Below, piece by piece: positions 11,889 to 26,767 of a stretch of DNA of 64,000 nt. The DNA is from Chytriomyces cf. hyalinus JEL632 (Eukaryota > Chytridiomycota > Chytridiomycetes > Chytridiales > Chytriomycetaceae). Made by a program: the position numbers and the translations under genes. The DNA lies in the NCBI GenBank assembly GCA_025435555.1, contig JAIWWG010000001.1, positions 558,001-622,000 on the forward strand. The letters are read 5' to 3'. The notes beneath the pieces are model-generated. The model was given only the letters and a program-made list of their open reading frames with translations, was not told the DNA's origin and did no database searches. Each line of letters opens with the position of its first letter. The stretch's first letter is position 1.

Positions 11889-14800
11889 ATGCACGCACAG
11901 CAGCCATGGCTCCGCACGCATCGCGTCTCGTCTGCAGCGGCGCTTCTCCTGGCCGGGAACAGCGGGGGTGCGTAACTTGGGCTGCGCGGCGCCTTCTTTT
12001 GCTGACACAAATTCATTGACGCAGGCGACGCGTTCAAACTCCAAGACGCGGCACTGGCTGCCGGCGCAGATGCGGTCATTCATTTCGGGGACTTTGGATT
12101 CGGTGAGGCTTCATTCGCTGCGTGTTTATTCGTTTAAAATTACCTAATAATACTCCCATGTGTCTTTCTGTCTTTGCCAGAAGCGGAAAGCACACCGTCA
12201 AGGACTCAGCTTCTTCAGCGTGATCCAGCCAAACTGTACGACGTCTGTATTCAGGCTCTCCGGAGCGGTGCCAAAAAGTTGTCTGTCCCCATCTACCTTG
12301 TGCTCAGTCACGAACAGCGCGTAAGATCCCACCCGCTTGCGTTCATTTTACGCCGCATATTCATAGATGTATGCCTGCAATCAGATGAACCCCAGTACGC
12401 TGCTGAGTCAAATCCTGGACGGATCCACTGTCATTGAAAATTTAAAAGTCTTGTCTGACGTCTCTCACACCATATTTATTCCTTCGAAAAACTATGCATT
12501 CCAACTTCTTGATATGTCCGCCGTCTCTTCTGATGCCATGCGTATGGCGTTGTCGTGGGACAGCTCCACCCTCGCATATGATAAAGCTCCCGAAGAGAGC
12601 ATGGCCAACAACGCGATCAACGCCCTGCTCAAAATGAGCAACTGCAGTCCCAGTACCACAGAGAAAAAGTACATCAAGATGTTTATCAATCATTCTGGCT
12701 GGCAACCTGTCACAGCCGCTTTAGCTCATTTGACACAGGCAACAATTCATTTACTTTGCTTCTTCCCCGCTTTTCTCCAAACCTCTGTTTGACTCATCCT
12801 TCCCATTTTCAGGCGGATATCCTATGCTCTGCTCCTTGTTCAGACACTCAATCCACTTTCACGCGTTCTTTGCTTCGTTGTATATATTTCCGCCTACACG
12901 CAATTCAAGGAGCAAGGTAAAGCAACCTTCTACTTCCACAACATACATATTAACATTAGCGTCTTTGCATGTGTCCAGTGACCTCCATTTTCGGCTCTTT
13001 GAAGCGTTTAAAGTCTCCCTGGAAAACCTGGAGTCTTTGGTGGACTACACTCCCGCCATCAGCGTAAAGATCCCTGACTTTTCTGCAGGTCATGTCCTGG
13101 CCAACCTTTCTTGTGCTGCTCTTTCAATGACCATGGTTCAACCAAGTAAGGACACGAAATTCTGCTTGACGGCGTTTACTTTTTACCAATTCCGTTTGAT
13201 TCAAATCAGGACAACAGCAGCGCGAGCTCGAGCAGTCGCCATCCTTTGAAGACCTCATTCATACCGAAGGCGTCGAATGGAATCAAGATGCTTTCCCAAA
13301 TTCGGATGCGAATGATAGACTAAGTACCCCGACAATGCATAGCAGAGGCAATTCTGCTTCATGGTGCCATGACGGCGATGTGCTGGCGCCGCACCATTCT
13401 TTACCGTCCATTTACGATTTGGAATCTTCGCTTCAGTTTGATACCCTGTCTGATGTAACGGAAACGTCGGAAATGGAGGTTTGGTTAAACTTTGACGATT
13501 TCTTAATTCCTTTTTATACATGCCGTTGATATCCTCATTCATATTCAGGGAATCGCCGTTTGCACAGTTTTGGTCGGAAACTTCCCTGATGAAACTACTG
13601 AAACAGAATTAAAAGCGCGCTTTCGCGGAGTCAATGTGAGTATCTTGGAGCCAAGTCTCTCCTGCTGTGCTTTTTGTGCCTGTTATTCATTTATTAGGGG
13701 CTTTTTTGTTTGCTTTTTTTTTCTGATGAAGCCGTTTTCAGATTATGATTGACATTTTTCCCAGGTGTTAAAATGCAAGATTATCAATAACAAGAAGGCC
13801 GATAGACGACCGTTCGCGTTCATGGAAGTGAAAGAATGCGATCGTGATGTTATACTTAAAATGAACGGCGAGGTGCAAAAAGATGTTCATTTTCTGTCAT
13901 TTAATACTGACCGCATTGCTTGTGATATAGAGATTTCACGGACTCAAATTGAAAGTCGAGTACGACCCAAGTACGTTAAACCGTTTCCATGATTCATTCT
14001 CTTCCTTTTTTTTAACACGGCTTTTCAAGGTCGCCTCGAGAAACTTGGGCAAAAGCGCAATGAGTCTGGCCAATCAGAATCCAGCTCGCATCTTTCTGTC
14101 ACACCAATTCATTCGCTGAAGAAAAGTTCCAGCCTGGGCTCTCTTGAATTTTGCAATTTAGCCATAAATGCAGCACAAGTTTCAACAAGAGTCGGCCAAA
14201 ATGGGCTCACGCGAGCGCGTTCCCAACTCATGACATCTTCTCAACTTGCTCAACAGTATGACGCCTGGAATAATGGATCGTCAGCCCCCGATTCACTGAA
14301 TGTGGGACAAAGTTTGGACACTGGCAGGGCATGGGGGGCAAAGCCTGCTTCCATAATGATACCAGCCTGGACTAACGAGAAACAAAAGTGGCACGCGTCT
14401 CCCGTGGAAGAAGACCCGTCTTCAATCAAGAGCAGTTCCTGGGACTCACCACCTCGCAAGTTGAGCCCTTTTTCAACAGGGGCTTATTGGGAAAAACCAC
14501 CTGTCGCGCCTGCTGCGAGTCTAGAAGGCAGTACATCGAAATCTACTGGTACTTCCACAACCCCGAAATGGGGTAGCTTGTCTGAAGCTTCTTCTTCCAA
14601 GACATCTTCCCCGAATCTGCAACTTGGACATGGAACGGTGGATGCGAAAGAGAATCATCCATGGAATCCTACTCCTGGTTTTGATTCGATGCATTTTCAA
14701 AGCCTTGACGCGGAGCTGGCCGATGTTAACCACGTTGCGTGTGGGGTTGCTGATGCTGCCCTTCGCGAGACACATTCTTTTGACAAGCAAAAGTCTTTGA

Positions 14801-15375
14801 ATGCAGGCTTGGCGGGCAAAACCTTGCCGCCTTCATCCGCGCGCGGGCAAAATATGGCGTATGGCAGCGTGGAGGGCTGGAATTCTCTGCAACCCGTTCC
14901 GAAACCCGCCCCAAGATCGCGAGCTGGCTCATTCTCTGTCAGCGAACCACCTAAAACTGTGGGGTCATCTGGATTCTATCCGAGCGGCGGGACTCCAAAT
15001 GTTGTTTCCAACGCTACGAACCCCAAGTCACTAGCACAGACACGCGCGATGGAGTCTGTCATGAGTTTCAATCAGCAAATCATGAGCAGTGCTTTGTCCA
15101 ATGGTCCACAGTTTGCGCACAACGTAGCGCAACCCCAAAGACAGACTGGGTTTTCTAAGCATGTGTCAAGCCGTGTTGCTTTTGGAAGCGCGTCTGTTGC
15201 ACCGGCGTATGGTTCATGCAATATGCCGGGGCAGGCTGGATATTCCAGAAACAACTCCGCGACTTTTGTTTCAAATCAATCCGTCTCGCAAGGGCGTGCG
15301 TACCCTCAGCAGACATACCCGTCGGCGCAAGCTCGACCTGGATGGCAAGAGACGCCGCTCAACTCGTTTTGGTAA
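11889..15375 (+). CDS. metallophosphoesterase-like domain plus RRM protein with long disordered tail
   Basis: Exons: 11889-11967, 12025-12102, 12181-12320, 12385-12738, 12813-12916, 12979-13145, 13210-13478, 13549-13635, 13765 to about 13959 or 13970, and about 14041 or 14085 to 15375; roughly 935 residues. The N-terminal part looks like a calcineurin-type phosphoesterase fold (LLLAGNSGGDAFKLQ, then ADAVIHFGDFGF, later ADILCSAP). The usual Asp-x-His at the start and the late Gly-His-x-His are not evident, so it may be inactive. Residues near 400-500 form an RRM (VCTVLVGNFPDETTETELKA, then RPFAFMEVKE). The last 400 or so residues are Ser/Asn/Gly-rich and disordered. The intron at 12739-12812 starts with GC. 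The splice near 13960-14085 is uncertain. A role in RNA biology is inferred from the RRM only. Confidence 0.65.
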
Positions 15376-15941
15376 ATTCTTCATGTCGAGTACTCGTTGT
15401 GAAATTTTCCTCTTTGAACGTTTATCTATTTAAATTATGTATCGCTATAATAATGTTTTCGCGTTGGGTTTTGGAGTAAGTTGTGTGTGTCTCGGCGGCA
15501 TCTGTATACCTCGTTTTTGTTGCTATTTTTCATATTGTTTGTTTTTTTTGGTGCAGTAGTGTGAACCCCTGGATTGCTTTGTTTTGATTCGCGTGTCATA
15601 TTCTAATAATTATTATTATTAATAAAAATGGTATTTTAACAAGAAACGCGATGAAAATGAGGCGCGTGGCATTTTCAAATTGTGCGGGCAGACAAAATGT
15701 GGAGATGTCAATCTGTGACCCCCCAATATATGCAAACAGAAATATGCTGATGGACTGGGGAGACTGATGTTATGTACAAACAGATAAATATATGGTGAAA
15801 CTGGGGAGACTGACAAGAGAGGCCGGTCAAGACATCGCTCTTGCATTCAGTAGTTAAGACGCGTGTGTTCAGGGACTAGTTTGAATCCGCTTTGCTTCTT
15901 ATTGACACCCAAATACATTACTCTTTTATTTCTTTTGTTTT
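15376..15941. other. convergent intergenic region
   Basis: This is the shared 3' flank of the MPE-RRM gene (plus) and the ankyrin gene (minus). It is AT-rich, with AATAAA-type signals near 15620, and I see no gene in it. Confidence 0.5.
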
Positions 15942-17017
15942 TTACACATGCAGCGTATCCAGTAAAGACCCAATCTCGTCAATCATATGCGCCATTTTCG
16001 GATCCAGCCCAATCTGCGGAGCTGGATTTGATGTTTGAGGAGTGACAGTCAACGTAATGTTATCTTCCACATCCGCGTCGTTTCCAAAATCTAAAGGGAG
16101 AATATCGTGCTTATCATCGTGGCCTGGCCCTGGCGCTTTCGGATCATCTTCGGTTGGTGGTGCCACACTTTTTGACGCCGAAAGCAGCTTAAACTTTGCT
16201 TCGAGCGAAGATATATCGGCGTCTTCTTTCAGCGGTGTACTGAGCGAATTGATGACGGGACTGATCCATTGCGCTGAGAAGGGATCCTTCTTGTTGGAAT
16301 ATACTTGAATGATATCAATCATGTCGTTCAGCTCGCGGATCAAGTCTCTTCGTGCTGAGTGTGAGTATACATCCGAGTCATCTGAAGACGGTGCCATCAG
16401 CTGCCGTGCTTTTAATGAGCGGAGGCGACCTTGTACGAGTTGTAAAGGGGTTCGCGCGTTCACGTCAACACTCGACAGATCCGCTCCGGCCCAAACTAGT
16501 AGTGACACGATTCCTAAATGTCCGCAAGTGACTGCGAGATGTAGGGGTGTGTTTCCGTTGGAATCCCGTGCACCAATGATTCTGAACACCAAGACATTTT
16601 GGAATGCAGCGACACCAAAGAATGAAACAGGGGAATACGTATTCAGTCACTTGGAAAATGAGAACAGAAACGAGATGTCAGCTATCGAAAATACCTGTTT
16701 CTTACGATCGAGTCGCCATCCAAACCCAACCGATATCTCAGCACGACCCTTACGACATCGACATGGCCATGGGCGCAGGCAAAGTGCAGCACTGTTCTCT
16801 GTCGAGAGTCTGCAGCCATCAAAACGCTCGCAGTATTTGCATTGTGGGCAGAGAGGACACGTTCGATACCGGCGGCGTCGCCAACAACTGAGAGACGGTG
16901 CAGATCGAGTTCACCGTCCCCTTCGATACGACCCAGTGGCTTCTTCGTTCGGTCGCTGGAGTACGGCGCGTATTTAGCTGGCTTGGTTTCTAGGGTGGGC
17001 CGGTGGAACCGTGACAT
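15942..17017 (-). CDS. ankyrin-repeat protein, ANKRD54-like
   Basis: Exons 17017-16695 and 16581-15942 give 320 residues. At least three ankyrin repeats are visible: TVLHFACAHGHVDVVRVVL, then GNTPLHLAVTCGHLGIVSLL, then ARTPLQL. The layout of an N-terminal basic segment followed by three to four repeats resembles ANKRD54, a scaffold in animals. The C-terminal half is acidic and Ser/Pro-rich without a recognisable domain. The intron runs from 16694 to 16582. Ankyrin proteins bind other proteins; the partner here is unknown. Confidence 0.75.
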
Positions 17018-17502
17018 AATTTATTGATGTTTTAAATATTTACGATCGTGTCGATTCCTTGACTCTTGCTTTTGCTGGTGAGTTGTTGCACAAACAGTCA
17101 GATGCGCATTCCTTTTTGGCGTAGTCTTCCGCTCGTAACTACACTTGGGGAACCGCCAGTCCACTATATTGCTTTGTGATCTACGTTGGACTTGCAGAAA
17201 ATGGTGGCTCTTGAGTTGAAGACAACGACATGCAGATAGATAACGCTTATTTCAACAATGCTCGTTAGCCGTATAGGGCTCCGGTTTCTTTTTATGCAGC
17301 TTTCCCTCATGCACAGTTGGCGTAGGATTTAAACGTGCACCTGAAACCAACTTTGGCCGACGCCACGCGTCTTTATCCAATTCATTCGTAGCAGATCGCG
17401 CTGCTTTCAGCTCCCTTCATTGCGCAGCTTGTTTGAACCAAAATTGTCACCAAACCGAACAAGATCAAAACAGACCCCACTTTAAAACAAGCACCTTCTC
17501 CC
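17018..17502. promoter_or_regulatory. divergent promoter region
   Basis: The stretch lies between the start codons of the ankyrin gene (minus) and the small membrane protein gene (plus), so it should hold both promoters. I found no clear TATA box or repeated motif in it. Confidence 0.4.
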
Positions 17503-18165
17503 ATGACCGCCCTGCTTATTTTCTGGGCCCTTTTGGCCGCGAAACAAGCTTCAGCGCAATCAATTGTCCGATGCACGTGCGATGACGTGTCCTTCACGAC
17601 CTCCGGTTTCTGCAGTGGAATGTTCAACTCTGGGATGGATGCTTGTGCAGCAACATCAACTTGTGCAAAGGCTTCCTTCAGAGACTGTCAAGACCTCAGT
17701 CTCTACTTCTTATTCGGAGGTCTTGTTACAGTGGTAGTCGTGACTGCCATCGCGTATTCATTTTGTAAACAGCGGCGTCAGCAGAGGATCCGTCTGGAAA
17801 GCAGTGCTTCATCTGAGTACTTGATCCAATCTTCCATTTTTTCGAATGGATTCAGTTACTTGTCTCAGATTGGGTCGTTCTACCAACCGCCACCTCAACC
17901 GGTGATTTTGACACAGCAACGGCCCGTCGTGCACATTTACCAAGTCCCACCCCATCCGCTAGCTGTAGCTCAAGGGTACCAGGGACATGCAGCTATGCAG
18001 AGACCAGCTGCGGCGTATTGTACTGGAGGATGTGCAGCACCAGGAACTACCTATGCTCAGGTGAACCAACCGCAGTATAGCCAACCGCAATGCAACCAAC
18101 CACCCTCGTATCCAATGAATCAACGCCACGAGCAAAAATGCCCTGACAGTCCATATTTTGTGTGA
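17503..18165 (+). CDS. small single-pass membrane protein, Cys-rich outside and Pro/Gln-rich inside
   Basis: This is an intronless gene for 220 residues. A signal peptide (MTALLIFWALLAAKQASA) is followed by a short extracellular part with eight Cys between about residues 25 and 64. A membrane helix follows (YFLFGGLVTVVVVTAIAYSF), then a basic stop-transfer stretch (CKQRRQQRIR). The remaining 130 residues are rich in Pro, Gln and Tyr, with QPQYSQPQCNQPP-type runs near the end. I do not recognise the family. The topology suggests a surface protein with a cytoplasmic interaction tail. Confidence 0.7.
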   Translation: MTALLIFWALLAAKQASAQSIVRCTCDDVSFTTSGFCSGMFNSGMDACAATSTCAKASFRDCQDLSLYFLFGGLVTVVVVTAIAYSFCKQRRQQRIRLESSASSEYLIQSSIFSNGFSYLSQIGSFYQPPPQPVILTQQRPVVHIYQVPPHPLAVAQGYQGHAAMQRPAAAYCTGGCAAPGTTYAQVNQPQYSQPQCNQPPSYPMNQRHEQKCPDSPYFV

Positions 18166-18373
18166 TGAGCATGGAGCACTGAAGGAAATACGACAAGAAA
18201 AATAAAGAAGTTCATTGAAGTTGATTTAAACCACCGGTCAGCAACAACAGAATTCAGAAAACGCCAGCTACCATCCATCCGTTTCTTGACAAGCGTCGTG
18301 TGCCTCTACCACCAACCTCCTGCCACCTCAACGACTCTTCAACAAAAAAAAAAGTTTAAAAAAACCAATCCAT

Positions 18374-20035
<1,662 letters not shown>

Positions 20036-20193
20036 TTTTGCAGCGGCTGTTTTTACTGGATTCGAGAAGTGCGCGTTGGTTGTTTTGGCGTCAAGATTGT
20101 CAGATTTTCAAAAGAAAGAAATATTTTATTTATTTATGGGCAAATGATTTTAAGTTGACAGAACTGGAAACGAGAAGTGAAGTGAGAACCAGT

Positions 20194-23100
20194 ATGCAAA
20201 GCAGCGAGCTTGAAGCGCTGCTCGAATCCATCGGGGACAAGACGAGCGCAGAGATGGACACTATGCTGGACTCTCTGCTTGGAGATGTGAATGCATCAGG
20301 AAGTGCGGCCAACCAACCCGCTCCCACTGCGCCTGCGCCTGCACGGCGACCTCTCGCAAACCCTCTCTTCCGTGGTGGTGGCGGAGGACCCCCACCGTCG
20401 CTATTTTACCCCCGCCCCGCGGGCCCACCCCCCGTTACACGCACTCCTCCGACAGTTCCAACAACAGACTCCAATGTAAACGCACCGAAGCCAGTTCAGG
20501 TGGTTGATCTCACGGGTGACGATGTTGAGGACTTGACCGGACTCGACGAGGATGAACTTGACCAGTTTGTTATCCCTGTAAAGAGAACAGCCACTCCTCC
20601 CAATGCGCCGCCACACAAGAGAGTCTTTGTAGTTGTGAGATTATTTTATAGGATCGTCCTCGTCTGTTTGGCCTGCTAACTTTTTTGCGTTCTCGCAATA
20701 GCCGTCAGAGGCAGAAAACACGAGGAATATTCTGCAAAAGGCGTTGGGAAGCAACTTCAGGCCTATCGGTAATGATTTTCTTCATGTTTATGCTGATCAC
20801 CTGGGCTGATGATGGGATGAATAGCGCCGAGTAGTCCTCGTCAAATTCAATCCTCAACATCAGCATTAAGATCAGAACCTGCCGCTATTAATGTCGACGA
20901 TCCGCAAGAAATGGCGCTTCTGGAGCAGGAACGAAAAGCATCTTTAGCTCGTGAGCAGATGGCAATTGCGAAACACATGTCTGAACTCGTGTGCTACGGC
21001 GTGATTCAGGCGCCTATTGAGTTTCTGATACCTGCGAATTACATGAATTGTTTCAGAAATGAAAGCTCTATGCAGTGCCGGATCCAGTCAAATGCGTCGC
21101 CGACGGATCCAAAATTAGTGATTATGGGCAGAGACGCGATGGGCCAATTTGTAACGATTGGATACTTGATGCAAAGGGTGGCGGCTGTATTCTTGAGAAT
21201 TATAGCGCACATGCAGATGGATTCTTGGATACCGCATCGCGATTTTTCCGTCAGTGACGATCTGGATTTTTTTGTCTCTCCTCTTTATTCATTTCATTTT
21301 GTTTTACACCTTGCAGGGTGACGGTCGCCTTGATATTCGCATAACCATACTGGGCCAGCGTCGAATGGCTCGAGATATTGGTGCACTTTTTCTGCAAAAT
21401 AATCTTCATCTGCAACCGTTGGATCGGCAATACCGTTTCCCATACGAAAATCCACATGAAGCCATTGTGAGGGGCGGGGGATTCTCAATGGGCCTCATGC
21501 AGCGGCCGGGTGGCGTGACAACAGTTCAGTTAAACTCGAGCAACGCAGCAGAGGAAGCGAAAACCCAAATCGAAGCGATTTACAATGCATTAACGGCTGC
21601 GGAAGACCTGCCGCTGTTGGAACCAGGTTAGTCTCTGTGACTTTTGAAAATGTTTGTCATCATATGATGAATGCTTCGTTTTTCGTTCAGATGAGTCTGT
21701 CACCACTTCAATGTACTCGCATCAAAAGCAAGCGCTCTATTTTATGACGGAAAAAGAAAAAGCAGTTGATTTTAATCGGTACGATCCTAAAACTTCAATG
21801 TGGCGATTTGCGAACGGAGTCTACACGAACCTTATCACCAACGAAAAAACTGGGAAAAAACCGAGAAGTAATCGAGGCGGAATTTTGGCTGGTAAAAACT
21901 GTTGGTTTTTGACTCGTAAGCGGTCGCTCACTGTTACTTTTTTACCACCAGACGATATGGGCCTTGGGAAAACGATTGAAGTTATTTCCCTCATCATGAG
22001 CACCCGGCCGGCTTTGCAGGAGCCTATAATTCCGCAGTATACCAAATTCCGAATTTCAATGTTCAGGCCCAATGCAGCAGCTGCAGCTCCCGCTGTAGCC
22101 GCTGTAGTTGCTCCACAACCGGTTGCGACACCCGTTCAACCGAAACCCCAAAAAGAGATCCCCCTTTTTGAAATTGATGACGAGGATGATGAGGACGAAG
22201 ATGACGATGTCGTTGACGACGATAGAAATGATGACTCGCTTGTGAAATCCAACGCTACGCTGATTATTTGTCCATTGAGTACAGTGCAGAACTGGGAGGA
22301 GCAATTTGCAGCGCATGTAAAGCCCAATACAGTCAAAATTTGCGTATATCATGGGCCGAATCGGATTCAGGATCCGAAGGAACTGGCAAAATACGTGAGA
22401 TGTTGAAATCCTGATTGAAAATTATTTCTGAATCGGATTTCTTTTATTGCAGGACATCGTCCTCACGACGTACAACCTGCTTTCAATTGAGTTTGGTCGC
22501 GATATGAAGGCTGGGAGTATGGTTACTCAAAATGCAGGCGGATCCGTGCGAGACGTATCACAGACTGCTCTGACAGTCAATTCCACTCTTCAACTTGTGA
22601 ATTGGTTCCGGATTGTTTTGGACGAAGCGCATATTATCAAAGACCCGAACACATCACAGAGTAAAGCCGCGTGTAGTCTCACTGGAGAGAGACGTTGGGC
22701 GCTCACAGGCACTCCAATTCAAAACAAACTTGATGGTGACTGCTTTTGAGCAGACAGTTTCAAAAATGCATCCCTAAATCCTTGTTTCCATGTCAACAGA
22801 CTTGTTCAGTTTGATCAAATTCCTTCGTATTCAGCCCTTTTGTAACAAATCGTCGTGGAACCAATACATCAGCAAGCCAGTAAAGTTCAGCACAAACTCA
22901 ATTGGTGTTGACCGCCTGCAAACGTTGATGAAGGGTATCACATTGCGCCGGACGAAAAATCAAAAGATCAATGGAAAACCCATTCTCTCCCTCCCGGAAC
23001 GATTGGACGCAATTCAGCACCTGGATCTTGCCCCTTCCGAGCAGGAACTATATGATAAAGTGCACAGCAAAGGAAAAGCATTCTTTCACGAGCTCAAAGA

Positions 23101-24373
23101 TAAAGGAAACGTGATGCAGAATTACGTGCAGTTACTCGAGCTGATATTGAGAATGCGGCAGGTCTGCGTACATAAAAGCCTGTTTAAGGATGCTGATGCG
23201 CAGCTTAAAGCCATGGGTTCGTTGAAATTCCCTATTTTCCTCTTTATTTGTCCACGATAGCCCATGAATTAATCTCAAATCGTATAGACGAACAAATGGC
23301 CTCATTGAAAAATGAGGTGATGCCACCGTTGACAAAAAAGCGAGCCATCCATTTACTCAAACTGCTTAGGGAGTCTGGGGATGAATCTTGCAGTTATTGT
23401 GGAACGGTGGTTGAGACCTTTGGCTCAGACAATCAGATCCCCCAAATGTCGTCTGGAAAGAAAGAAAAAAACAATAGCGAAGAAGATGCTCCGAAGTCTT
23501 TATGTGTCTCGAAGTGCGGTCATCTCTTCTGCACCATGTGTTTGGACACTGTGCGAACAAGCGGATCCTGCCCAATGTGCGATCACAAACTTGGCAAAAA
23601 GGATATCATGGAAATCAAGGAAACAGATCTTGGAGAAGATGCTATGGCTGCTGCAGACCTTGCTGCCGATTTGGGAGCGCTGCTTGAAATGGATGGTCAA
23701 AGCACCAAAATCCGAGCCCTTGTTGAAGATTTGGCAGTAGTGAAGATGGAATGCGTGAGCAAGGGAGGCCCCCTGATCAAGAGTATTGTATTCAGTCAAT
23801 GGACAAGCGTGTTGGACTTGATACAGGTATTTAGCATACCGTTTCATTGTTGGTGACCGGCCTCGAAATCCTAAATCACAGCCCAAGGAACCTTTAAAAA
23901 ATGCAGGTTTTCAATTTACCCGCTTGGACGGCAAAATGGCGCGTGCTGACAGAAACACAGCAATGACAAGGTTCAAGACGGATCCAGCAATATCTGTGCT
24001 TCTTTTGTCTCTGAAAGCAGGAGGTGTAGGTTTGAACTTGACCGCAGCAAGCCGAGTGTATATAATGGAACCGTACTGGAATCCTGCGGTTGAGGCACAA
24101 GCCATTGATCGAGTGCATCGGATGGGTCAGACGCGCGTCGTGAATACAATACGATTTATAGCGAAAGGAACCATTGAGGATAATATTCTTGAGCTGCAGC
24201 GACGAAAGACAAAACTGGCTGAAATGGCTTTCAAAGAACGTGGTGGTGATGTTGGTGGCGATGATGGGGAGGATGGATTGGGAGGAAAAGGAAAGCGGAG
24301 GGAGAAATCTCGAGATAACAAGGCAGAGGCTGCAAAACAGAGGATGCTTGACTTGAATTTATTGTTTGCCTGA
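20194..24373 (+). CDS. Rad5/HLTF-type SNF2 helicase with RING finger
   Basis: Such proteins use a DNA translocase motor and a RING ubiquitin ligase, typically in DNA damage tolerance or transcription. Exons: 20194-20634, 20702-20768, 20825-21150, 21206-21253, 21317-21626, 21691-21891, 21952-22394, 22453-22735, 22800-23216, 23261-23826 and 23882-24373; 1197 residues with frame kept. Motifs: ILADDMGLGKT (Walker A), an acidic insert, NWFRIVLDEAHIIK (DEAH box), LTGTPIQNKL, then a RING inserted between the helicase lobes (CSYCG, CGHLFCTMC, CPMC), IVFSQWTSVLDL, LLSLKAGGVGLNL and DRVHRMGQTR. RING insertion inside the SNF2 core is diagnostic for the Rad5/Rad16/HLTF group. An N-terminal HIRAN domain is not obvious. 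The exon model around 21150-21317 is uncertain. The neighbour PKA gene is divergent, only 158 bases away. Confidence 0.87.
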
Positions 24374-24464
24374 AGTATTTACGTGAGCGCAGTAAACTGA
24401 GCAGTTTAATATTGGTATATTTACAAGCGATAAATACAAACGAAAACAAGAAAAAAGCAGAGCC

Positions 24465-26634
24465 ATGTCGTTCTTAGCAAGCGACAGCGACAGTGAGGAC
24501 ATGGAGTGTCCGCTGTGCATGGAGGAAATTGATGTGACGGATAAGTACTTCAAGCCGTGTCCATGCGGGTACCAGGTTGGATTTCTTTCTCTCAATCTTG
24601 CAACCATCTCCGATAAACACCCTTCTTTGCATGCATCCCAGATTTGCCGTTTCTGCTGGAACCACATCAAGTCTGAAATGAATGGACTGTGCCCTGCATG
24701 CAGGCGCCAATTTTCTGAGGAGCAGGTCGAGTTTACCCCAGTTTCAGTGGAAGAGTGAGTCCAGAACATCCATCCTGTGCTTCATATCGCTATCTGTTGC
24801 TAAATGAACCCGCTGATTGCGCTGAATCAGACTGGCCCGCATCAAAAACGCAAAAAAGCAACGAGAGAGAGAGCGAAAAGAAACAAACAATGCTGCCCGG
24901 AGACACCTTGCAAATGCACGTGTCGTTCAGAAAAACCTTGTATATGTTGTTGGGATGCCCCCGAAGTTTGCAACCGAGGAAGTGGGTTATTCTTTTTTCT
25001 TGCCCTGCCTGTTAAATTGTGCTCACGTTCAATTATACAGTATCTTAAATCGACCGAGTTCTTTGGGCAGTTTGGGAAAGTGGCCCGAGTCGTCATAAAC
25101 CGAAAAGGGCACGGCCATACGCCTGTGGTCTCGTCCATGTCTCCCCTTGGTGTGTTTGTCTTTTATGCGAAGAAAGAGGATGCCATCAGAGCGATAGAGG
25201 CAGTCGATGGAACAGTGTATGACGGAAATAAGGTCTTGAGGTAAGATCGAACCCCTTCTTCATTGAATACGGCAAAGTAACATTCATCAACCGCTCAGAG
25301 TCACGCACGGCACCACAAAGTATTGTCAATTCTTTCTTAAAAGTCAAGCCTGTCAACATGCTGTCTGTCAATACCTTCATGAACCCGCTGAGGAGGCCGA
25401 TACATACGCTAAGGAAGAGCTGTCGTGAGTGACAAAGTTTTCTTCTGCTGGAAAAATACTGACTATCCACACAAGTCGACAAGCTATTCGCGATCGTAAT
25501 CCACGACCTGTGCCTTTTATGACGCTCATGGCGCATTTTAAGAAAGACGACAAGGAAGAAAGCGCACTACCTGCAACGGCCAGCTGGTAAAATGAGTTTC
25601 TCCTTTATTGTTTCCAACAAGCTAATGTATTTTACACCAGGGCAAAACCGGTTGGAAGCAGGGCCGTGGCCTCTCCCGTACCCCAAAGCTACAGCTACAA
25701 TCCCATGATGTATCATCACTCTTCGCATATGTCAGATTCTGAATTTTCGGATTCAGATTTGCCCAAACCGACGCAGACTATCAGCCTGGCGGACTTTGCA
25801 ACAGAAAAGCGGAAGAAAAACAAAAAAGCAAGCAATACTGCCGTTGCTTCCGCTGCGGCTGCTCCGGCAGGCACTGCAGGAAATATTGATGCTGCATCTT
25901 CTACAGTTTCCACTCCGCAACCTCCACCTGGTCTTGTGAACTCTCGAAGCAACGACAGCGTAAATTCTCCCAAAGAGACCCCAGTCACAGGGCTCGCAGT
26001 CTCGCAGCAGCAATCTCAAGTATCATCAGCTTCCACTTCAAAATCAAATGCCTCTGCTTCCCCTGCCATTGCTTCCGTTCCAGAAGAAGACCAAATTCTT
26101 GGATCAAAAGCGCTGAATGACGGTTCTGACGAGCTCGTGCCGAACCTTATCCGCCGTGGCGCTGCTAACAGCGAGTACGCAGTGGCTCGAGAAAGAGCAA
26201 TGAAGTCATCTGCGAAGCGCGGCAGTAACAGCATAAAAGGGGGTGTCTCTATGTATAACATGGGATATATTTTGCAGCCCACTTATTCTGGATTATTTGA
26301 CCCCTTTTCGAACGATCCTATGGCCTTGGTGCGCGGTATGAACTTGAGCGAAGAGTTCGGTGCTGTTGGCGGGCTTGGAGGGACAGGCCGGTCGGAAGAA
26401 GAAAAGCTGTTCCAGGACAAGGTGCGAAGCGTTTCTTCTGCCATAAAAGATCTAATGTTTTTCTCCCTTATCAGAGAAACATGTATTCGACTGGTTTACC
26501 CCAGCCAGACATTGAGGGAAGATGGATGGATTCTGCAACCAAAATTCCGATGCAAGACCAGCTCCCTGGTGGCGTCAGCCAATGGCCCCAGCAACAACAA
26601 CAGCAACAACAACAGCACCAGCAGCAGCAGCAGC

Positions 26635-26665
<31 letters not shown>

Positions 26666-26668
26666 GCA

Positions 26669-26767
<99 letters not shown>

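Noticed and set aside
11525-12079. A 184-codon minus-strand ORF upstream of the MPE-RRM gene
   Set aside because: It is antisense to the first exons of that gene, is Cys/Leu-rich without pattern, and has no domain.
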